Shown: piece by piece, positions 1 through 7,188 of the stretch | How positions within the stretch are numbered: position 1 is the first letter of the stretch | Layout: the number at the start of each line of letters is the position of its first letter | NCBI RefSeq assembly: GCF_025460835.1 | Contig: NZ_JAMXAY010000025.1 | Span: 6,715-70,714, forward strand | Source: Parapedobacter soli | GTDB taxonomy: Bacteria; Bacteroidota; Bacteroidia; Sphingobacteriales; Sphingobacteriaceae | Length of the DNA: 64,000 bases | Direction of reading: 5' to 3' | Position numbers and translations under genes: made by a program | Notes under the pieces: model-generated | The model's input: only the letters and a program-made list of their open reading frames with translations | Told to the model about the DNA's origin: nothing | The model's database searches: none

Positions 1-305
1 TATTGCAAAATGGATGGGCGATTACCTGAATGTAACGGTTAAGTCTTCATATACGCTCGACTTTAACCACTTGGACGATCTTACTATCTACCAACGGGCA
101 AAAAAGCCATGGCAATGTAGTATTGATTTCCAAGGATGCAGACTTCCCCGAGTTAGTCATCCGTTTAGGAGCACCACCAAAATTGATTAACCTAAAAATT
201 GGAAATTGTAGCAACCAGTTGCTTTGGGATCGCATTAAACCAAAAATTGAGCAAGCATTGCAATTGCTGTCGAGCGAGGAGATTGACATTGTGGAATTAC
301 AGTGA
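1..305 (+). pseudogene. DUF5615-family PIN-like toxin, 5'-truncated by the window and frameshifted
   Basis: The frame beginning at base 2 reads IAKWMGDYLNVTVKSSYTLD and continues to the A-run at 100-105. Past that run the homologous sequence (GNVVLISKDADFPELVIRLG) continues in another frame to a TGA at 303-305. Joined, the two parts match the C-terminal two thirds of DUF5615 proteins, small PIN-like toxins usually paired with a DUF433 antitoxin. Removing one A from the run of six would restore a single frame. The N-terminus lies left of the window, so any antitoxin gene would also be outside. It could be a real pseudogene or a homopolymer sequencing error. The family call is fairly firm; the cause of the frameshift is open. 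Confidence 0.7.
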
Positions 306-567
306 GCTATATTTGACCGGAAATTCAGCTGGCGATGCGTTGGCTGGCATAGACTGAAGTCGTTGTTGTCTACCAAATAATGAAGAGGCTATAAAATAAT
401 ATCTCTGCATTATAAGGATTTTTTCGATGAGCAAGCATCCTCTCTAAACTAGGTCAATCAAATCAAATTAGGCATTCAAACACTTTAGCTTTCCACTTCT
501 CCAAGGTCGTATGATAAAAGGTAAAGCTGATGTTTCAAGGGGCCATACGAGAGTGCCAGTTGACGGT

Positions 568-1101
568 TCACTGTTTTTTCTTGTAATGCAACTGGGTTAA
601 CCCTGTGTCAAATGTTTCCACCTGCACGAATTCGAGCTGTTTTTCCGGTCGCCCATCTTTAAATAGCCTTGTGCCTTCGCCCAACAATAGCGGTATGACC
701 GAAATGATAAATTCGTCGATGAGGTCGTGCTTCAATAATTCATTGATTACTTCCGCTCCACCATCACAATAAATGTTTTTTCCATCTTCAGACTTCAATC
801 TTTTGACCAAATCAGGCAGACTTCCAGTGAAAAAGGTTGTCCTCCCTAGCTTTGGCCTTTGATTTCTTGTGATAACATATACATCCCTCTGCCCGTTGTC
901 ATAATGGGAAGCGCCGACATTCTTGAGCACGTAATCGTAAGTCTTCCTACCAATAATCAACGTATCGATGCTGTCCGTAAATTTGGCGTAGCCATAATCT
1001 TCGCCTTCCCTTTGTACAAGGTTTAAGAAGCTGAGGTCGTCGTTGGGCTTTGCGATATAACCGTCTAAGCTCATTGCAATGAAAAGTGATACTTTACGCA
1101 T
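568..1101 (-). CDS. dihydrofolate reductase-like protein (RibD C-terminal domain family)
   Basis: A 177-residue single-domain protein of the RibD C-terminal/DHFR-like family, similar to B. subtilis YyaP/YwjB-type proteins. Visible marks are the N-terminal strand and loop SLFIAMSLDGYIA (residues 5-17), GRKTYD (51-56), the nucleotide-binding DGGAEV (113-118) and PLLLGEGTRLF (137-147). Proteins of this family bind NADPH, but the substrate is usually unknown, and folate reduction should not be assumed. It is a stand-alone gene flanked by decayed genes (DUF5615 on one side, an AraC fragment on the other). Such genes are often accessory. The length is normal and the frame is intact. Confidence 0.85.
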   Translation of the reverse strand: MRKVSLFIAMSLDGYIAKPNDDLSFLNLVQREGEDYGYAKFTDSIDTLIIGRKTYDYVLKNVGASHYDNGQRDVYVITRNQRPKLGRTTFFTGSLPDLVKRLKSEDGKNIYCDGGAEVINELLKHDLIDEFIISVIPLLLGEGTRLFKDGRPEKQLEFVQVETFDTGLTQLHYKKKQ

Positions 1102-1173
1102 TTGTCTTAAATTTTAATACGCTACAAAATTAGTCTTAGACCAATACGGGTGCTTTGGAAAAATACGACAAAA

Positions 1174-1507
1174 TTAAATCTGTGAGGGAACTAACCCTGT
1201 GTTCCTCTTAATCTCATTGGTTAGGTGCGAATGGTCATAATAGCCACACTCAAATGCAATATCCAATAAGCTCCGATTTTTATCTGAATTTCGAATGATG
1301 CGCAATGCATTTTGAAAACGAATAATATTCGAATATTCTTTGGGTGATATCCCGATGTTCTTTTTAAAAATCCGCTCTAATTGTCTTACAGTTGTGCAAT
1401 GTCGTTTCGATAGGTCGTAGACGCTAATTTGCCCGTTTGCTGAATGTATATCATTAATGACCGCCTGTAACTGGTTGGTTTTGCTGTTTATTCTGTCCGA
1501 AAAAAAT
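1174..1507 (-). pseudogene. AraC-family regulator fragment (C-terminal HTH only)
   Basis: On the minus strand an open frame runs from a TAA just above 1507 down to a TAA at 1174-1176 and encodes about 105 residues. It includes LSKRHCTTVRQLERIFKKNI, then ISPKEYSNIIRFQNALRII and LLDIAFECGYYDHSHLTNE, which are the two helix-turn-helix motifs typical of the AraC/XylS DNA-binding domain. No start codon with a plausible N-terminus precedes it. The sensor domain that normally makes up about two thirds of such proteins is missing. It is therefore read as a remnant, perhaps of a regulator that once controlled the neighbouring DHFR-like gene. Confidence 0.8.
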
Positions 1508-1541
1508 TAAAATAGCATCCTAATTCAATGCTTCATAAGTT

Positions 1542-1928
1542 TTACCAAATCACATTAACGGGATATTCGGTGAAGTATTGATCTTTTGAGATGACTTGCA
1601 ATTTGTTGGTAATAGCTTGAGCGATGATTAGGCGGTCAAATGGGTCTTTGTGGAAAAAAGAGAGTGCTGTAACCTGTAAAACGTCTTCAAACCCAATAGG
1701 CAAAAGCTGAAAGCCGTTTTTCGTGATTTCGTCAGCAATCTTGGAAAATGGTTGTTTGATGTCTAATTTGCCCAAGCTGATTTTTACCGCAATTTCCCAT
1801 AGACTGGCTATACTGACGTAATTTGAGTCTGGATGTTTTTCAATGGCTTCCAATCCCTTCGAGGATAACGCTTCGTCTCCGTTGATGAACCAGATAAATG
1901 CATGGGTATCCAATAAATTACCTGCCAT
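1542..1928 (-). CDS. vapC: VapC-type PIN-domain toxin
   Basis: A 128-residue PIN-domain protein, the usual length for VapC toxins, which are Mg2+-dependent RNases acting on tRNA or rRNA. The acidic residues expected in the active site are visible: Asp7 in LLDTHAFIW, Glu45 in ASLWEIAVK, and Asp95/Asp98 in KDPFDRLIIAQA. Its ATG shares one base with the TAA of the upstream 70-residue antitoxin (a TAATG junction), so the two are translationally coupled. That arrangement is standard for type II toxin-antitoxin modules. The exact RNA target cannot be told from sequence. Confidence 0.9.
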   Translation of the reverse strand: MAGNLLDTHAFIWFINGDEALSSKGLEAIEKHPDSNYVSIASLWEIAVKISLGKLDIKQPFSKIADEITKNGFQLLPIGFEDVLQVTALSFFHKDPFDRLIIAQAITNKLQVISKDQYFTEYPVNVIW

Positions 1929-2140
1929 TACATGTAATCTTTGAAATCTTCCAGCGGCTCATCAAAATCATCGTGCATCACAAACAAACCTTTAGCACTG
2001 CCAAATTTGGGAACAGGTCTATCGACCTTCTTCTTTCCCTTCTTAGCCTTTTGTTCAAGGAACTCAATAAAATCTGCTACCTCGGCCTTCATGGCATCAG
2101 GCAAATGGTTCAATTTTTTATATAATAACAAGCTATCCAT
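1928..2140 (-). CDS. DUF2281-type antitoxin (VapB role)
   Basis: A 70-residue protein with the N-terminal signature LYKKLNHLPDAMKAEVADFI of DUF2281. This family is commonly found directly upstream of PIN toxins in Bacteroidota and Cyanobacteria. The C-terminal half is charged and probably disordered, ending FDEPLEDFKDYM, as expected for the toxin-neutralising tail. It is the first gene of the pair and overlaps the vapC start by one base. Antitoxins of this kind normally bind their own promoter as a complex with the toxin; no operator was recognised here. Confidence 0.85.
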   Translation of the reverse strand: MDSLLLYKKLNHLPDAMKAEVADFIEFLEQKAKKGKKKVDRPVPKFGSAKGLFVMHDDFDEPLEDFKDYM

Positions 2141-2399
2141 CGTATGATTGTGCTATGAATACAAATATAAGCTTTTTTAGCTTGCTGAAAAAGATTCTGT
2201 TAAGCATAACCACCGTCCTCGCGGAAGGCACAAACTAATTTTTCTGAACGTGTTGTGTTCATTGGCCATCAAGAACTGACATCCCTGGTGGTTTAATACC
2301 GCAATGAAATCGTTAGCTTTACAACTGCAAATTTCCGCTAAGGCTGATAACCAAGTGCCGGCAATTGGTAAGAATATAATGACTCCAGGTTAGCTGTAT

Positions 2400-2910
2400 T
2401 TATTTATCGCCGATAGAGCGGATTACCCGGGCGGGGGTTCCTCCTACAAGGGAATTTTGAGGCACGTCCTTTGTAACCACCGAACCGGCGGCAATGACTG
2501 AATTTTCGCCTATGGTTACACCACCTATAATCGTGGCTCCGGCCGCAATCCAGACATTCCGTTCGATAACGATGGGGTTTCCAATCGTAATGGAACGACG
2601 CTGAGAGGGATTAACAGGATGGCCGGTTGTCAGGATACTCACATTGGGTCCGATCATTACATCATCCTTGATGGTGAGGCCACCCAAGTCATACAACGTG
2701 CAATTCTGGTTGATGAATACATTCCGACCGACACTGATTTCTTTCCCACTGGCTGTATAAAAGGGAGGCAGCAGTAAAAAGCCGGTATCGACCTAAATGG
2801 TTAGCGTTAAAATATAACCGTTTGCTGATTGCTTCCCAAATTGATAGGTGACCATTGGCAAGGTAGGTACCCATTCCTTTCAAAATTTCCTCTTCCGACT
2901 CCCTTAAAAT
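2400..2910 (-). pseudogene. sugar O-acetyltransferase (left-handed beta-helix family), disrupted
   Basis: The C-terminal half is a good acyltransferase hexapeptide-repeat protein: PPFYTASGKEISVGRNVFIN, then LGGLTIKDDVMIGPNVSILT, IAAGATIIGGVTIGENSVIA and VGGTPARVIRSI. This is the LacA/Maa/NodL type, which acetylates sugars from acetyl-CoA. The N-terminal part (EEEILKGMGTYLANGHLSIW, then EAISKRLYFNANHL) reads in another frame. Compared with the family, roughly 20-25 residues are missing at the junction near 2780-2800. No good start codon lies before EEEILKG either. It is interpreted as a decayed gene. If a shorter product is made from the downstream ATG, it would lack the N-terminal cap and part of the acceptor site. 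Confidence 0.75.
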
Positions 2911-3120
2911 TTATAATGGTTTCGATGTCTAAGATGATGAAGATAATTCGCAACCATCAGCACATTTGTTGCAAGATTTTCTTTGTCCTTATTGTGCCAT
3001 ATCGCTGCACATTGACTTGTAAGGCCTTCGTTTCAAAAGTATGGATGTTCTTTTGGAAGTTTATCGGTATCTGATAATTTTTTCGGGAATTTAGGCGTAT
3101 CTCGCATTAAGTGGTTTTCC

Positions 3121-3261
3121 CATAGGGATTGGCTGCGCCGCGCGGCCCCGCACTCGAAGACCGCAGCCATCCCTTAGGGGGGAGGCTTCACCAAAATGAA
3201 GCCATTCGCTACGCTCATTTATTTTTTCATTTAATCCGTTTGCCCAAGCAAGCTTGGCAAA
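3121..3261. repeat. run of three inverted repeats next to tRNA-Ser
   Basis: Three separate hairpins lie within about 140 bases. The first has 13-14 base arms at 3124-3137 and 3162-3174 (AGGGATTGGCTGCG against CGCAGCCATCCCT) around a very GC-rich loop. The second is GGCTTCA-CCAAAA-TGAAGCC at 3184-3203. The third is TTTGCCCAAGC against GCTTGGCAAA at 3239-3261. No protein was recognised here, and the ORF crossing the block also runs through the tRNA, so it is not credible. The block lies downstream of the tRNA-Ser terminator. It could be a palindromic mobile element remnant or further termination signals. Confidence 0.6.
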
Positions 3262-3273
3262 CTCCTTAAACAG

Positions 3274-3294
3274 AAAAACCCGACTTTCGTCGGG
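3274..3294 (-). terminator. rho-independent terminator of tRNA-Ser
   Basis: On the minus strand the sequence is CCCGAC-GAAA-GTCGGG followed by TTTTT, a short perfect hairpin with a T-run about 15 bases after the tRNA 3' end. Confidence 0.85.
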
Positions 3295-3307
3295 CTTCAT
3301 TTTGAGT

Positions 3308-3394
3308 GGCGGAGAGTGAGGGATTCGAACCCCCGGACCTGTGACAGTCAACGGTTTTCAAGACCGCCGCATTCGACCACTCTGCCAACTCTCC
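3308..3394 (-). tRNA. tRNA-Ser (anticodon TGA)
   Basis: An 87-base gene including an encoded CCA. The acceptor arms GGAGAGT and ACTCTCC pair, the TPsiC arm carries GGTTCGAATCC, and a long class II variable arm is present as expected for serine. The seven-base anticodon loop CTTGAAA gives anticodon TGA, reading UCN serine codons. It lies between the decayed accessory strip on the left and core genes on the right, which suits a tRNA used as an insertion site, although no duplicated attachment sequence was found. Confidence 0.97.
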
Positions 3395-3398
3395 GGCG

Positions 3399-3428
3399 CA
3401 AAAGTACGAACTCTAATACATTTTGCAA
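3399..3428 (-). promoter_or_regulatory. promoter of tRNA-Ser
   Basis: On the minus strand TTG, 19 bases, then TACTTTTG, matching the Bacteroidota sigma-A consensus TTG-N19/20-TAnnTTTG. The -7 element ends only about five bases before the mature tRNA 5' end. Confidence 0.7.
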
Positions 3429-3571
3429 ATTCAATTATGCTTTTTTTGGTAATGCTTACATTATGAGGTGAATAAGATGCAACACCTTAAGTGCCTAATG
3501 GCGATAGCTCGGACTGTTGTTTGCGATGTCACTGTGATTTCCTATTTTCGAACCATCAAAAGTCAAAGGGT

Positions 3572-5968
3572 TTGCGCAGCATCTATATAAAAGAAATCTC
3601 TACCTTTTTCAGTTCATTAACCGGCTACCTCGCCATAGGTCTATTCCTGTTGGCAGCAGGTCTGTTGCTCTGGGTGTTCCCGGATACCAGCATTCTGGCT
3701 TATGGCTACGCATCGCTCGAAGGTTTCTTCCAACTGTGTCCCTATCTCTTCATGTTTTTTATACCCGCTATCACTATGCGGAGTATCGCCGGCGAACGAA
3801 ACGAGGGTACATGGCAGTTGCTGCTTACGCGCCCGATACGCATGCACCATATCCTATTGGGCAAATTTTTGGGTAGCCTTACCATTGTGCTACTGGCGCT
3901 GATCCCGACCACAATCTACTATATCACCCTGTATCAACTCGCTGCGCCTGTAGGCAATGTGGATACCGGGGCGGTTATCGGCTCCTATATTGGCCTGTTT
4001 TTGTTAGGAGCGGCTTTTTGTGCGGTGGGTGTTTTCGCTTCGGCGCTCAGCCGGAATGTCATCGTGGCGTTCCTCGTCGGCTTTTTCGGATGCTTCATTC
4101 TTTTCTATGCGTTCGAATCGGTGAGTAGATTAGCCATCTTTTCCACCGTGGCCTACCACATCGCCTCGCTGGGTATCCAATCGCATTTCGATGCCATCAG
4201 CCGTGGCGTATTGGATAGTCGCGACTTGGTCTATTTTTTAAGTGTGATATTCCTGTTTTTAGCGGCTGCCCAGGTGTGGCTGTTGCACAACCGGTGGTCG
4301 AAAAAGAATGTAGTGGGGTACGCCGCTCGGGCTATCGTCGGCGTCATTGTGGTCAATTTTGTGGCTTCCTTGTTTTTCGGTAGGGTAGACTTCACCGCCG
4401 ACAAGCGGTTTACCCTTTCGCCAATTTCTGTAGAGACGGTAAAGTCACTCGAAAGCCCACTCCACGTCACCCTTTTGCTGGATGGCAACCTGCCTGCCGG
4501 ATTTGAACGATTGAAGCGTGCCACCATTGATATGTTGCGCGACCTGAAAGCCTACTCGTCGGGCAAGTTGAGTTTTACCGTGGTAGACCCCTTGGATGGC
4601 AACGCCCAGCAACAGCAGGAAAATACCGAAGCACTCGCCGGATACGGCATCATGCCGACCAACGTGAATGTGCGTAGCGACGCCGGTTTCTCACAACAAT
4701 TGGTATACCCCGCCGCATTGGTGACATACGGTGATACCGATATCCCCGTCAACCTGTTGCAGAATCGGATGAACCAATCGCACGAAGCGGCGTTGAACAA
4801 CTCCATCCAAAACATTGAATATGGGCTGGTGTCGGCATTCCGTAAAGCTACCCGGGGCGGGCGGCCACTCATTGGCTTTACCGAAGGGCACGGTGAGCCG
4901 GACAACGTTTTGCTCTATGACGCAATACAAAGCTTGATGAGCAGCTATGAGGTGGGTTTTGTCAACCTAGACAGCATTACGCTGGAAGGGCTCAGCAAGC
5001 TGGAAGCTCTTATTGTAGCCAAACCGACGGCGCCGTTCACCGAAGCTGAAAAATACAAAATCAATCATTATGTGATGGGAGGGGGGAGCGTGGTTTGGGC
5101 CATTGACCAGCTAGATGCGGATCTGGACAGCCTGCGGTCTGACGGCCAGCAGACCGCCCTGGCGCGGCGCCTTCACTTGGATGACCTGCTTTTTACCTAT
5201 GGCGTGCGGTTCAATTACGACTTGGTTGCCGACCTGAACTGCGCCAAGATACCGCTCACCGTGGGCGGTACCGCCACCCAAGCAGCCATTGAGTTGGCAC
5301 CGTGGCCATTTTATCCTATCCTAGCCACCAACAATGACCAGCCAATCGTGAAAAACCTCGATGGCATACGTGGCGAATTTGTAGGCACGCTCGATACCAT
5401 TGCCGTGCCGGGCATAGAAAAGACTATCCTGCTCAGTTCTTCACCTTTTTCGCGCGTATTGCAGGTGCCCGCGGGCTTGTCCCTGCAAATGGCTACCGAA
5501 CAGCCCGATCCCGCCGAATTCAGAAATCGGCCGTATCCTGTGGCGGCGTTGCTAGAGGGTGAATTTCCGTCGGCATTCGCCGATCGCCCCCTGCCCGTCG
5601 GGATTGCCCCGGAGGCTACTGCGCCCCGCCGTGGAAAGCCTGCGAAAATGGTGATGATTGCCGATGGCGATATATTCAGCGGACAAGTGAACCCTACCGA
5701 TGGGTCGCCCTATCCGCTGGGGTGGGACCGCTATACCGAACAGCAATACGGCAACAAAGCATTCTTGCTGAATACGATCGACTACCTCACCGACGGCGAA
5801 GACATCATCGGGCTGCGGGGGAAAGAGCTGAAATTGCGTTTGTTGGATAGGGCTAAGGTGCAGGAAGGCCGTGTTTTCTGGCAGTCGATTAATATCTTAG
5901 CTCCATGCGTATTGCTGTTGCTCGCCGCAATAGGCCAGCATCTGCTGCGCAAACGGAAGTATTTATAG
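3572..5968 (+). CDS. GldF-GldG fusion: ABC permease joined to its GldG partner
   Basis: From TTG at 3572 this gives 798 residues. About residues 1-240 are GldF-like, a six-TM ABC-2 permease beginning with EISTFFSSLTGYLAIGLFLL and carrying the ERNEGTWQLLLTRPI loop. About 245-798 are GldG-like: a TM helix, VDFTADKRFTLS, QLLQNRMNQSHEAALNNSIQ, GFTEGHGEPDN, and a final TM anchor ending LLRKRKYL. In Flavobacterium the two are separate proteins that, with the ATPase GldA, form a transporter needed for gliding. Here both are one continuous frame with no stop between them. The frame also extends to GTG at 3491, but the extra 27 residues are Cys-rich and not membrane-like, and GldF homologues start close to the TTG. 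No gldA gene is in the window. Confidence 0.85.
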   Translation: MRSIYIKEISTFFSSLTGYLAIGLFLLAAGLLLWVFPDTSILAYGYASLEGFFQLCPYLFMFFIPAITMRSIAGERNEGTWQLLLTRPIRMHHILLGKFLGSLTIVLLALIPTTIYYITLYQLAAPVGNVDTGAVIGSYIGLFLLGAAFCAVGVFASALSRNVIVAFLVGFFGCFILFYAFESVSRLAIFSTVAYHIASLGIQSHFDAISRGVLDSRDLVYFLSVIFLFLAAAQVWLLHNRWSKKNVVGYAARAIVGVIVVNFVASLFFGRVDFTADKRFTLSPISVETVKSLESPLHVTLLLDGNLPAGFERLKRATIDMLRDLKAYSSGKLSFTVVDPLDGNAQQQQENTEALAGYGIMPTNVNVRSDAGFSQQLVYPAALVTYGDTDIPVNLLQNRMNQSHEAALNNSIQNIEYGLVSAFRKATRGGRPLIGFTEGHGEPDNVLLYDAIQSLMSSYEVGFVNLDSITLEGLSKLEALIVAKPTAPFTEAEKYKINHYVMGGGSVVWAIDQLDADLDSLRSDGQQTALARRLHLDDLLFTYGVRFNYDLVADLNCAKIPLTVGGTATQAAIELAPWPFYPILATNNDQPIVKNLDGIRGEFVGTLDTIAVPGIEKTILLSSSPFSRVLQVPAGLSLQMATEQPDPAEFRNRPYPVAALLEGEFPSAFADRPLPVGIAPEATAPRRGKPAKMVMIADGDIFSGQVNPTDGSPYPLGWDRYTEQQYGNKAFLLNTIDYLTDGEDIIGLRGKELKLRLLDRAKVQEGRVFWQSINILAPCVLLLLAAIGQHLLRKRKYL

Positions 5969-6000
5969 TTTACGTATTCTAACAATTTTAACTAAATTTG
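5969..6000 (+). promoter_or_regulatory. promoter of tRNA-Arg
   Basis: TTTA at 5969-5972, 20 bases, then TAAATTTG at 5993-6000, a close match to the Bacteroidota promoter. The mature tRNA starts at 6016. Confidence 0.65.
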
Positions 6001-6015
6001 CACCGGAAAATGGAT

Positions 6016-6089
6016 GCGCCAATAGCTCAGCTGGATAGAGCAACGGTTTTCTAAACCGTCGGTCTCAGGTTCGAATCCTGATTGGCGTA
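6016..6089 (+). tRNA. tRNA-Arg (anticodon TCT)
   Basis: A 74-base cloverleaf. Acceptor GCGCCAA pairs with TTGGCGT, the D arm is AGCTCAGCTGGATAGAGCA, and the anticodon loop TTCTAAA gives anticodon TCT. The TPsiC arm carries GGTTCGAATCC. CCA is not encoded. The gene is followed directly by a terminator, so it is transcribed separately from gpsA. Confidence 0.96.
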
Positions 6090-6095
6090 CAATAG

Positions 6096-6127
6096 AGCCT
6101 CTTGATGTCTAATTGAGGGGCTTTTTT
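6096..6127 (+). terminator. rho-independent terminator after tRNA-Arg
   Basis: AGCCTCTTGA pairs, with some G-T pairs, with AATTGAGGGGCT and is followed by a run of six T. Confidence 0.75.
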
Positions 6128-6173
6128 GTTAACGGTTCTTGCGGTACCCGCTTGCAACCGATAATAAAGCTGT

Positions 6174-7181
6174 ATGGAATCTAAGAAACAAACAATAGGG
6201 GTTATCGGAAGTGGGAGCTGGGCAACAGCGATGGTGAAAATGCTGGGTGATAGCGAGCCCGATAAAGCAATACATTGGTGGGTGCGCAACAGGCAAACTG
6301 CCGATTATATCCGCAACTACAAGCATAATCCCAACTACCTGAGTGCGGTAACGGTAAAAATCCCTAAACGACATATCCATACGGATGTGCAATCGGTCGT
6401 TGGACATGCCGACATACTGATTCTGAATACGCCGGCTGCATTCCTGAAAGAGGCGCTGCGGGGCATTACCCCCCAGATGCTCGAAGGTAAGATCGTGGTC
6501 TCGGCGATCAAAGGGATTGTACCGGACGAAAACCAAATTGTGGGTGACTATCTCCAAGAACGGTTCCGCATACCGATTGACCGGATAGCCGTGGTGGGTG
6601 GTCCCTGCCACGCCGAGGAGGTTTCGCTCGAAAAGCTTTCGTACCTCACCGTGGCATCGCAAAATTCTGATACCGCAACGCTGGTAGCGTCGCTCATCAG
6701 TACCCGATACATTAAAACCACCGTTTCTGACGACATCTATGGCACCGAATATGCCGCGGTATTGAAAAATATTTATGCCGTAGCCGTGGGGCTGTGCCGT
6801 GGTGTGGGGTTTGGAGATAACTTCCAGGCGGTACTGGTGTCTAACGCGATCCGAGAGATGGCGCATTTCGTCAACACTGTTCACCCTATAGCACGCGATA
6901 TCAAAGAATCGGTTTATTTAGGTGATTTGTTGGTAACAGCCTACTCACAATTCAGCCGGAATCGTACCTTTGGCAACATGGTGGGAAAAGGCTATTCCGT
7001 TAGGTCTGCCCAGTTGGAAATGAATATGGTTGCAGAGGGATATTATGCCTCGAACTGCATTGAGCAGATCTGCCGTAAATACGCGATTGAACTGCCTATC
7101 TGTAATGCCGTATACCGGGTGTTATATGAACAGCAGCCGCCGGCTACCGAAATGAAGGTATTAGCCGATAAATTGACTTGA
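6174..7181 (+). CDS. gpsA: NAD(P)H-dependent glycerol-3-phosphate dehydrogenase
   Basis: 335 residues, the family's normal length. GpsA reduces dihydroxyacetone phosphate to sn-glycerol 3-phosphate, the backbone for phospholipid synthesis. The N-terminal Rossmann fold carries GVIGSGSWATA (residues 9-19). Further marks are VVSAIKGIVPDE, GGPCHAEEV, and the all-alpha C-terminal substrate domain starting near YAAVLKNIYAVAVGLCRGVG with the catalytic Lys in LKN. It heads a tight plus-strand run with ggt, hemF and two M16 peptidase genes (gaps of 7-23 bases or overlap), suggesting one transcript. PlsY, which uses the glycerol 3-phosphate made here, is encoded at 41.8 kb. Confidence 0.95.
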   Translation: MESKKQTIGVIGSGSWATAMVKMLGDSEPDKAIHWWVRNRQTADYIRNYKHNPNYLSAVTVKIPKRHIHTDVQSVVGHADILILNTPAAFLKEALRGITPQMLEGKIVVSAIKGIVPDENQIVGDYLQERFRIPIDRIAVVGGPCHAEEVSLEKLSYLTVASQNSDTATLVASLISTRYIKTTVSDDIYGTEYAAVLKNIYAVAVGLCRGVGFGDNFQAVLVSNAIREMAHFVNTVHPIARDIKESVYLGDLLVTAYSQFSRNRTFGNMVGKGYSVRSAQLEMNMVAEGYYASNCIEQICRKYAIELPICNAVYRVLYEQQPPATEMKVLADKLT

Positions 7182-7188
7182 TTATACC

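Noticed and set aside
470-567. 28-codon GTG frame just after the DHFR-like gene
   Set aside because: It is too short, with no similarity recognised and no signal beyond a chance overlap with the stop.
2141-2399. Possible gene remnant between the antitoxin and the acetyltransferase
   Set aside because: Short open pieces are present in several frames, but no motif could be named, so no feature is claimed.
2829-3074. 81-residue plus-strand ORF
   Set aside because: It is antisense to the acetyltransferase remnant at its start, has no recognisable domain and no supporting signals.
3091-3351. 86-residue ORF on the minus strand
   Set aside because: It runs through the tRNA-Ser 3' end and the hairpin block; no protein family is recognised.
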